A DNA stretch of 64,000 nucleotides from assembly GCA_946549035.1 (NCBI GenBank), contig CAMNQH010000008.1:1-64000 (forward strand). Reading direction: 5' to 3'. The translations under genes were made by a program, and so were the position numbers. The DNA comes from an uncultured Lachnospiraceae bacterium (GTDB taxonomy: Bacteria; Bacillota; Clostridia; Lachnospirales; Lachnospiraceae). The notes under the pieces were generated by a model that did not search any database, was not told where the DNA came from, and worked only from the letters and a program-made list of their open reading frames with translations. Position 1 is the first letter of the stretch. Every line of letters begins with the position of its first letter. Shown here one piece after another: positions 34,768 to 42,077 of the stretch.

Positions 34768-36348
34768 ATGAAAAAGAACAAATTAATTTCAATGTTACTT
34801 TGCGGAGCAATGCTGGTATCCCTCTTGGCGGGCTGCGGAACCGGCGGTCAGGACAGCGGCAGCGACAGCAACAGCAACAAAAGTAATGTTTCCAATGAAA
34901 ATGATGCGAATCAAGGCGGCGAGGATTCGGATGGAGGAGATACCTATGAGCTGGTCATTGAATTAATGACATTCGGCCCGGAACCGGCGGATATGGAAAA
35001 AGTAGAGGCCGCAATTTCCGAGATTACAAAAGAAAAAATCGGCGCTACTGTGAAATTTTTACCCATATCTGTTGCGGATCATTTTACAAGAGTGAATCTG
35101 CTGACAGCAGGCGGGGAAAAGGTTGATTTGGTCATGGCCGGTATCACCGGAGATCCGGCAACGTTTTACGGCAACGGTGTTCTGACAGACATTACGGATT
35201 TATTGCCTGAGTATGCGCCCAATATTGTGGAAGAGATGGGAGATCTCTTGGGCGCGGCTACCTTTGGCGGCGGAGTTTATGCAGTGCCCGGCGTGAAATA
35301 TCCCGGTGAACAGTTGAATCTGCTGTACAACAAGGAGATGGCGGAAGAATATGGCATTGAAATTCCGGAGTCCTTGAATAGCTATGAGGAATGGGACGCG
35401 TTTTTTGCACAGGCATATTCCAAGCTGCCGGAAGACATTCGTGTATTTACGTTGGGGGACGGCAGCGGTTCGGTTACTTTAAACTGGGATTCCAGATATG
35501 ATTCTCTGGGCGATACAAGCCGTCTTGCGTATGGCGTCCTGGCGGATGTGGAAAGCGGAACGGAGCTGGTGAACTGGTATGAAACAGAGAAATACAAAAC
35601 AATGTTAAATAAGCGGAGAGAATGGTATGAAAAAGGATATATTGTTCCGGATTCTTTAAGCAGCGGGTATACTACATTGGATTGTATGTCAGCGCGCACC
35701 TGCTTTTCTTTCCAGAATGCGTTTAAGGCGGATTGCAACGAAGTAACGCTTGGCCGTAACTGCGGTGGGGTGGAATTGGGCTATATTCCTCTTGGGGAAG
35801 CAATCATTTCCGGCTCCAGTACCACAATGATGAGCTGGGGAGTTCCGATTACTTCCGAAAAGCCTGAGAAAGCAGTGGAGTTTTTGTCCTTATTATTTGA
35901 AAACAGCGAGCTTGCAAATCTCTGCAATTTTGGAATAGAAGGCGAGCATTATGTAAAACAGAGCGAGCGCATCATTACATATCCAGAGGGTGTGGATGCC
36001 TCGAATACAGGCTGGGGCGGATTCATTAATTGGTTTGGGGATAACAAGACTGTTTACCAGCTTACTCCAAATACGGAAGAATATTATGACCAACTAAAAG
36101 TTTATAGCATGGGGGAAGCGCTTGTATCCAATGCACTGGGGTATACGTTTGATACTACCGGCGTAAAAACACAGATTGCCGCTGTTACTTCAGTCATTGA
36201 CACGATGAAGCCCATGCTGGAATGCGGAGTCGCAGATGTAGAAACAGAGCTTCCCAATTTTATTAATGCATTAAAAGAAGCAGGAATCGACGAGATCATT
36301 GCGGAAAACCAGCGTCAGTTTAATGAATGGCTAAACCAGAGACAATAA
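34768..36348 (+). CDS. ABC importer solute-binding lipoprotein
   Basis: A 526-aa extracellular solute-binding protein. The signal peptide ends in the lipobox 'SLLAGCG' (Cys about residue 23), followed by an Asn/Ser/Gly-rich linker (about 26-60). The rest has the periplasmic-binding fold of the LplA/YtcQ group ('KVDLVMAGITGDP', 'YAVPGVKYPGEQL'). AAGGAGG lies six bases before the ATG at 34768. It feeds the two permeases upstream. Its ligand is unknown, but the enzymes that follow suggest an ester- or glycoside-linked compound. Confidence 0.9.
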   Translation: MKKNKLISMLLCGAMLVSLLAGCGTGGQDSGSDSNSNKSNVSNENDANQGGEDSDGGDTYELVIELMTFGPEPADMEKVEAAISEITKEKIGATVKFLPISVADHFTRVNLLTAGGEKVDLVMAGITGDPATFYGNGVLTDITDLLPEYAPNIVEEMGDLLGAATFGGGVYAVPGVKYPGEQLNLLYNKEMAEEYGIEIPESLNSYEEWDAFFAQAYSKLPEDIRVFTLGDGSGSVTLNWDSRYDSLGDTSRLAYGVLADVESGTELVNWYETEKYKTMLNKRREWYEKGYIVPDSLSSGYTTLDCMSARTCFSFQNAFKADCNEVTLGRNCGGVELGYIPLGEAIISGSSTTMMSWGVPITSEKPEKAVEFLSLLFENSELANLCNFGIEGEHYVKQSERIITYPEGVDASNTGWGGFINWFGDNKTVYQLTPNTEEYYDQLKVYSMGEALVSNALGYTFDTTGVKTQIAAVTSVIDTMKPMLECGVADVETELPNFINALKEAGIDEIIAENQRQFNEWLNQRQ

Positions 36349-36363
36349 ACAAAAATATGGATG

Positions 36364-36401
36364 AAAACGGACCAGACAGCGGTCGCTGTCTGGTCCGTTT
36401 T
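36364..36401 (+). terminator. Strong hairpin between binding protein and activase genes
   Basis: AAAACGGACCAGACAGCG (36364-36381) is almost immediately followed by its exact complement (36384-36401), an 18-bp arm pair with TTTT at the end. It may terminate the importer message, partly reducing expression of the enzymes. The next gene begins only 18 bases later, so read-through or a separate start is required. Confidence 0.8.
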
Positions 36402-36419
36402 AAAAAATGAGGGATGATT

Positions 36420-37334
36420 ATGCAGGAATGCAGCATATTTCAGGTGCAATCTTATTCCATTCACGACGGTCCCGGAATCCGGACAACTGTATTTGTAAAA
36501 GGCTGTCCGTTGCACTGCCTGTGGTGCCACAATCCGGAATCTCAAAATCATTGCCCGGAGCTGATGTGGTTTGAGGAAAAATGTGCAGGCTGTGGAAGCT
36601 GCGCAACAGTATGCAAGGCGCAAGCAATACAAATGAAAGGGAAACGCCCTCTGACGGACCGGATAAAATGCATTGCCTGTGGGAACTGTGAAAAGAGCTG
36701 TCCTACAGAAGCACGGCGTGTGGTCGGGGAAGAAAAGACCGTGGAAGATATCATGAAAATAATTCAGAGGGACGCTATGTTTTATCCGTTATCCAACGGA
36801 GGCGTTACCGTTAGCGGCGGGGAACCCCTTCATATGCCTTCCTTTACGGGAGAACTGTTGAAAACCTGTAAGGAAAGGGGGTATCATACGGCAGTGGAAA
36901 CCAGCGGGTATGCGTCTTTTCAAACGGTGGAATATATTATGCAGTACACGGATCTGGTGTTTTATGATTTGAAAGCCCTGGACGGGATTCTTCACAGGCG
37001 GCTGACGGGTGTGGATAATGAGAGGATTTTAAAGAATGCAGAATTCATAAAGCATGTGTTGGGAAAAGAGATGGTGATCCGCATTCCCCTGGTGGAAGAA
37101 TGCAATGCTACGGTTGAGAATATCAGGCAGACAGGCAGTTTTATTGCAGGCCGCCTTGGAAAAGATGTAAAGGTGCAGCTCCTTTTGTATCATAATTTGG
37201 GAACAGATAAAGAAAGACAATTAGGAAGAGAAGGAATCACAGAATATACCAGACCGTCGGAGGAGAAACAAAAACGATTTTGTGAAATTATCACTGACTA
37301 CGGATTGAATGTTCAAATTGGCGGGTCTATGTAA
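36420..37334 (+). CDS. Glycyl-radical enzyme activase (radical SAM)
   Basis: A 304-aa PflA-type radical SAM enzyme that abstracts a hydrogen from the glycine of its partner enzyme. The radical SAM cluster motif is 'KGCPLHCLWCHNPE' (C-x3-C-x2-C, near residue 28). Two further ferredoxin-like four-Cys groups are present, 'CAGCGSCATVC' and 'CIACGNCEKSC', the insert typical of activases of non-PFL glycyl-radical enzymes. The start at 36420 is seven bases after GAGGG. It overlaps nothing and lies 10 bases before the glycyl-radical enzyme gene. Confidence 0.92.
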   Translation: MQECSIFQVQSYSIHDGPGIRTTVFVKGCPLHCLWCHNPESQNHCPELMWFEEKCAGCGSCATVCKAQAIQMKGKRPLTDRIKCIACGNCEKSCPTEARRVVGEEKTVEDIMKIIQRDAMFYPLSNGGVTVSGGEPLHMPSFTGELLKTCKERGYHTAVETSGYASFQTVEYIMQYTDLVFYDLKALDGILHRRLTGVDNERILKNAEFIKHVLGKEMVIRIPLVEECNATVENIRQTGSFIAGRLGKDVKVQLLLYHNLGTDKERQLGREGITEYTRPSEEKQKRFCEIITDYGLNVQIGGSM

Positions 37335-37344
37335 GGAGAAAAAA

Positions 37345-39744
37345 ATGAGCGAAAGAATTCAGAAATTGTTGGAGAAGTCCAAGGGAAAAGCAAGCATATC
37401 CATGAATATTTACAGGATTATACAAAAAACCTATCAGGAAATGAATGGAGAGGCGCTGGTAAAATGCAGGGCGCAGGCTATTTATAATATTTTGGCGAAT
37501 ATTCCTCTCTATATTGAGGAAGGAGATCTTCTTGCAGGAAATCCGGGAAGCGTACCGGGAGGATTGGAGATTGATTCTGCAAACGGTATCTGGAACGAAT
37601 ATGAGATTCAGGAGCTGAGGAAAGACGGATATCATTTTCCAAAGGAAGATGAGGAAGGATTATATCAGTTGAACAGACAGAACACGCCGTATAGTATGAA
37701 CGACGGTGTAGCAGAGGCTTTGGAGACAGACGGGAAATTAATGCCGTTTCTCCATTCTGGCATGGGAATGGTTCAGTGGACCTCTCTTGAGCGAGGCAGA
37801 CAGATTATGCAATGCAGCGCCCAGGGGGGCTTGAATTTGACGCCCGCACAGTCCATGATGATTTTGGATTATGAAACTGCCCTGGCCCGGGGAATTGACG
37901 CTATGATTGAGGACTGCGACAATAAAATAAAAGAAATCCGATTTTTTTCAAAAGAGGATTATGACCGGGCAGTGTATTTAAAAGCGATGAGAACATGCTT
38001 GGAGGGGCTTAATTTATACGCAAAGAGACTCTCAGAATTTGCAGACCAGGAAGCGGCTCATGCAGCAGATTCCCTCCGGAAAGAGGAACTCCTTCGCATG
38101 AGGGATATTTTGCGGCGTGTGCCTGCAAAACCGGCAAGGAATTTTCGGGAAGCGATTCAAATGTACTGGCTTTTGTTTCACACGGTAGCGTGTCCCAACA
38201 GTGTGCTTGGAATGGGACGATTGGATCAGATACTGTATCCTTATTATGAAAAAGATAGGGCAGAGGGGGAAATCACAGAGGAAGAAGCGGAAGAGCTTTT
38301 GGAAAATCTCAGGGTGAAGGACTACCAGTTGGGGATTGTGACCGGAAAAGACTGCAGAGATACCTCCAATGGAGAAGCAAAATGGCATAATATTGTAATT
38401 GGCGGGGTAAAAAAAGACGGAAGCGACGCCACAAATCCTTTAAGCTATTTGATTCTTAAGGCTGTAAGAGGAGTTCCCACACCACATCCTACCGTGACAG
38501 TCCGGGTAGCGGATTCCACACCGGGAGAATTGATTACAGAGGGCTTAAAATGTGTCCGTGCCGGCTGCAGTATGCCGGCCTTCATCGGAGACCGTTCCTA
38601 TTTGAAATACCTGACAAATTGCGGGGTATCAAAAGAAGAGGCGCGTAATTATGCGGTGGCCGGATGTATTGACGTGGTTTTGCCGGGTAAATCCAGGATT
38701 CTCAGCGCCTGTATGTTTGTCACCACCATGTGCCTGGACGTTTTTTTAAATCATGGAATCAATCGGAATAACGGGGAGAGGATGGGGCATGATCCGGGAG
38801 ACTTGAATCAATGGGACTCCTATGAAGCATTTGAAAAAGCGTTTAAAGAAGAGATGAAGTATTTTATTTCTCAGATGGCAGAATACAGTAACTTAATGAT
38901 TTGCTCCATGCAGGAGCATTTTCCGGAACCAGGCAAAACAGCCTTCATGTACAGGGGGATTGAAGACGGCGTTGACTTTCAGAAAAAAGAAATGGTGTTT
39001 GAAAACGGCGGCGTGATTTGCCCTGTGGGGTTAGTCAATCTGGGCGATTCCCTGACGGTGATTAAACGCCTGGTTTATGAAGAAAAGAGATTGACCCTTA
39101 CCCAGCTGAAGGAAATTCTGGATAAGAACTGGGAAGGGCATGAAGAACTGAGAAAAGAATGCGTAAAGCTGCCAAAATACGGAAACGATATAGAAGAAGC
39201 GGATCAGATGGTCAATGAAATGTATCGATATTTTAATGAGGCATGTAATGAGATGCCCTGCGCCACTGGTACATGCTACAGAGGGTCGGCGGTTTCTATT
39301 TTTGGTCATGCACCAGGCGGGAAACTCACAGGAGCGACGCCGGACGGACGCTATGCAGGGGAAACGCTGGCAGACGCCGGTGCGTCGCCTATGCGGGGAC
39401 GTGATACGAAGGGGCCTTTGGCGGTAATTAGAAGCGCGGCAAAACTTCCCCATGAATGGTATCAGGCCATTTTGTTCAATATGAAATTCCATCCGGATGT
39501 AATTGAAAATGACATGGATCTTGAGAAACTGGCAGCGCTAGTCAGAACCTATTTTCAGTATGAAGGAAAGCACATTCAATTTAATGTGGTAGATCGGAAA
39601 GTTCTGTTGGATGCAAGATTACACCCCAAGGATCACCAGGATCTTATGGTGCGTGTGGCCGGATACAGCGCCTATTATGTAGAATTGACAGATCGGCTTC
39701 AGTTGGAAATCTTAGAGCGGACACAGAATGAGAGGTTGATGTAG
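37345..39744 (+). CDS. Glycyl-radical enzyme of unassigned type (PFL-like family)
   Basis: A 799-aa glycyl-radical enzyme. The C-terminal radical site 'VRVAGYSAYY' places the radical at Gly773. The active-site thiyl Cys is Cys441 in 'YAVAGCIDVVLPG'. Pyruvate formate-lyase has two adjacent cysteines, and the known dehydratases and choline/hydroxyproline-type enzymes carry G-C-V-E; this one reads G-C-I-D. So it is not PFL, and the acidic residue after the Cys is Asp instead of Glu. AAGGAG precedes the ATG at 37345. Context (activase before it; NTF2-like protein, esterase and flavin reductase after it) suggests a C-C, C-O or similar bond cleavage in a catabolic pathway. The reaction is not known. 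Confidence 0.88.
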   Translation: MSERIQKLLEKSKGKASISMNIYRIIQKTYQEMNGEALVKCRAQAIYNILANIPLYIEEGDLLAGNPGSVPGGLEIDSANGIWNEYEIQELRKDGYHFPKEDEEGLYQLNRQNTPYSMNDGVAEALETDGKLMPFLHSGMGMVQWTSLERGRQIMQCSAQGGLNLTPAQSMMILDYETALARGIDAMIEDCDNKIKEIRFFSKEDYDRAVYLKAMRTCLEGLNLYAKRLSEFADQEAAHAADSLRKEELLRMRDILRRVPAKPARNFREAIQMYWLLFHTVACPNSVLGMGRLDQILYPYYEKDRAEGEITEEEAEELLENLRVKDYQLGIVTGKDCRDTSNGEAKWHNIVIGGVKKDGSDATNPLSYLILKAVRGVPTPHPTVTVRVADSTPGELITEGLKCVRAGCSMPAFIGDRSYLKYLTNCGVSKEEARNYAVAGCIDVVLPGKSRILSACMFVTTMCLDVFLNHGINRNNGERMGHDPGDLNQWDSYEAFEKAFKEEMKYFISQMAEYSNLMICSMQEHFPEPGKTAFMYRGIEDGVDFQKKEMVFENGGVICPVGLVNLGDSLTVIKRLVYEEKRLTLTQLKEILDKNWEGHEELRKECVKLPKYGNDIEEADQMVNEMYRYFNEACNEMPCATGTCYRGSAVSIFGHAPGGKLTGATPDGRYAGETLADAGASPMRGRDTKGPLAVIRSAAKLPHEWYQAILFNMKFHPDVIENDMDLEKLAALVRTYFQYEGKHIQFNVVDRKVLLDARLHPKDHQDLMVRVAGYSAYYVELTDRLQLEILERTQNERLM

Positions 39745-39746
39745 AC

Positions 39747-41186
39747 ATGCAGTATACGGATTTGGAGAATCTGACGGCCCGGTACTTGCACCAGGATCAT
39801 CAGATTCAAATGGAGGAGGGGCGATATTGTAAGGATTTCAGGCTGTCCATGTGGGCGTCGCCGGTTTACAGGCTTTCGGAAGACGGCAGGGAGGGCGGCA
39901 TGTCCTGTGATACCTTTACATACCGTATTTTTCGTAAGGCGGACGGGAAGGATTGCTGCCAGGTTTTGATAAAGCGGCTGGAATGTTGTTTTTCTCAGGG
40001 GGACGGCCAGATTAGCATGACAAATCTTCGCTGGTCAACGATTCAGGAGATGAAGCCTTGGGAATATAAGATCCCATTTCCTTATGAAACGTTAAGGGAC
40101 TGGCCGCAGCTTGCCTTATCCGGTAAAAACGACGGAAAAGAAGTTTTAGCTGTCAGGAATCTGCAAAATCTGGTATTTGAACATCGGCTCCATGAGATTG
40201 CCCCGTTATTTTCCGCCAGAGAACAGGCGTCTTTATTTATAGAGCATTGTACAAAAGAAACGGTGTATGGGCAGGCCCGCATTGGGGAGTGGGCAGAAGA
40301 GCTTCTGGCAGGAGAGAAAGAGAACCATCACTGCTATCTTTTCTTTGGAATTACCGGAATTCCGGTAATTGAGATTTATGGGGACGGCAAGTGTGCGGAA
40401 GGACTTTTTATGACGGAGGTATGCAGGATTCATGCGGCGTCGGAAAACAAAGAGGAGTGGAAATTGTATCGCCATTTGGGATTTGTTCATTCCCGATTCT
40501 TGAAAGAAGAGGGACAGTGGAGGATTCTCACCATGGAGCTTCAAACGGCGGCGGATTTGCCCCCGGTTTGTTACCGCAATGACCTTCGCTATGATAAAAG
40601 CGGTCAGAGTGATGAACCATGGAATATAGACCAGAAGAAAGACGGCTTTGTTACCCTGGAGGATGGAATGGAAGCAGAAAAGATAATCAACGGATGGGTT
40701 CTTGCCTGCAGGCGGGGGACGCTTCTCAGCTATATGGAACGTTACTTTAAGCTTCCCAAAGGAGAACCGAGCATGATGATCCGCAGCTTTGGGGCGAAGA
40801 CAAAGAAGCTGGAGAATCTTGTACAGATCCGTGAAAAGTTAGAGGATATGACCGCCCAGTACAGAAATCGGTATTATACCTTTCATGCTCCCACAACTCC
40901 GGTGCTGCAATATGACGGAGATAAGGATCATATGACAGGGACCTGGTTTGACTGTGGAACCACGAATCTGCGAAGCGCTGCAAAGGGGCCGGAGGATATT
41001 CCATATATGATTTTTAGAAATAAATATGTACACCATTTTCAGAGAATAAACGGGAAATGGTATTTTGCAGAATTTTACGGAGAGCCTGTGATTTCCATGC
41101 CTGACTGGCATTTTGACATGAAACATAGCAGGGGATTTGTATCGGTGGAGGGAACAGAGTGTTATCCAGATGCATTTATAATGTGA
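39747..41186 (+). CDS. Probable triple NTF2/SnoaL-like domain protein
   Basis: A 479-aa soluble protein, two bases after the glycyl-radical enzyme stop. It appears to have three units of about 160 residues. The second ('VLAVRNLQNLVFEHRLHEIA' to 'EEGQWRILTMELQTA') and third ('LVQIREKLEDMTAQYRNRY' to 'RINGKWYFAEFYGEP') both show the NTF2/SnoaL-like pattern: an N-terminal helix pair followed by a curved sheet ending in G-x-W-x-(I/F). The first unit is more diverged. NTF2-like domains act as dehydratases, isomerases or small-molecule binding cones. There is no catalytic assignment, and the repeat is judged by eye. It is most likely an enzyme or accessory protein in the same pathway. Confidence 0.55.
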   Translation: MQYTDLENLTARYLHQDHQIQMEEGRYCKDFRLSMWASPVYRLSEDGREGGMSCDTFTYRIFRKADGKDCCQVLIKRLECCFSQGDGQISMTNLRWSTIQEMKPWEYKIPFPYETLRDWPQLALSGKNDGKEVLAVRNLQNLVFEHRLHEIAPLFSAREQASLFIEHCTKETVYGQARIGEWAEELLAGEKENHHCYLFFGITGIPVIEIYGDGKCAEGLFMTEVCRIHAASENKEEWKLYRHLGFVHSRFLKEEGQWRILTMELQTAADLPPVCYRNDLRYDKSGQSDEPWNIDQKKDGFVTLEDGMEAEKIINGWVLACRRGTLLSYMERYFKLPKGEPSMMIRSFGAKTKKLENLVQIREKLEDMTAQYRNRYYTFHAPTTPVLQYDGDKDHMTGTWFDCGTTNLRSAAKGPEDIPYMIFRNKYVHHFQRINGKWYFAEFYGEPVISMPDWHFDMKHSRGFVSVEGTECYPDAFIM

Positions 41187-41224
41187 GTAATATCTAAGGG
41201 AGTATAGAAAGGAGAGCGATTAGG

Positions 41225-42067
41225 ATGGCTGTTTTACATGTAAGTTTTATGGCGGAGACGTTGGGCAGGACCGTTCCTTTGACGGTAATACTGCCAACGG
41301 ATAAAGTATATTTTGGAGACGTACCAAGGCGGGAAGAGGGGAAGCCCTATAAAACCTTATATCTTCTGCATGGGATTATTGGAAGTGAAATTGACTGGCT
41401 CTATGGCACACGGATTCAACGCTACGCAGAAGAGCGTGATTTGGCGGTGGTGATGCCGGCTGGAGAAAATGGATTTTATGTGGATCAGCCATGGAACTGC
41501 GCTATGTATGGAGAGTTTATCGGCAGGGAATTAGTGGAATTCACACGTAAATCTTTCCCGCTTTCCCATGACAGAGAGGATACTTATATCGGCGGATTGT
41601 CTATGGGCGGATTTGGAGCAATGCGAAACGGTTTAAAATATCATGAAACCTTTGGAGCGATTATTTCACTGTCCGGCGCCTATATTACGGATGAGAGTCT
41701 GCTTGAGATAGTAGAACAGCCCAGATTTCCTTCGGAGTCGGAAGAATATAAGCATTCCTGCTTTGGGCCAGATTTAAAGGCGGCGTTAAAAAGCGACGTC
41801 AATCCCATGGCGCTGATTGAAACACTCGCGAAAAAGGGCGTCAAATTCCCGGATATTTATATGGCTTGCGGAGAGCAGGACGGATTGCTTAAGAAAAATA
41901 ATGGGATTGCAGCACTGTTGTCAAGCCATAACATAGATTATTGCTACGAAACAGGACCCGGAGCCCATGAGTGGGATTTTTGGGACGCCTATCTAAAACG
42001 GGCCCTTGACTGGCTTCCCCTGGAGGGGAAAGCTGTGGGAGTCAGCAGCGGCAATGTAGGAATTTAA
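41225..42067 (+). CDS. Esterase of the EstA/esterase-D/feruloyl esterase-like family
   Basis: A 280-aa alpha/beta hydrolase (putative esterase family PF00756). The nucleophile elbow is 'GGLSMGGFG' with Ser126, the oxyanion region is 'LYLLHGIIGSEIDW', and the catalytic His is in 'GPGAHEWDFWDAY'. The family includes tributyrin esterases, S-formylglutathione hydrolases and feruloyl esterases. No signal peptide. GAAAGGAG lies before the ATG. It is an independent family from the 28688 esterase, so the locus has two ester-cleaving enzymes. Confidence 0.85.
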   Translation: MAVLHVSFMAETLGRTVPLTVILPTDKVYFGDVPRREEGKPYKTLYLLHGIIGSEIDWLYGTRIQRYAEERDLAVVMPAGENGFYVDQPWNCAMYGEFIGRELVEFTRKSFPLSHDREDTYIGGLSMGGFGAMRNGLKYHETFGAIISLSGAYITDESLLEIVEQPRFPSESEEYKHSCFGPDLKAALKSDVNPMALIETLAKKGVKFPDIYMACGEQDGLLKKNNGIAALLSSHNIDYCYETGPGAHEWDFWDAYLKRALDWLPLEGKAVGVSSGNVGI

Positions 42068-42077
42068 GGAGAATGAA

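Noticed and set aside
37345..39744. Pyruvate formate-lyase
   Set aside because: The active site has a single Cys in G-C-I-D, not the adjacent Cys-Cys of PFL, and the activase has the extra ferredoxin-like clusters of other GRE activases.
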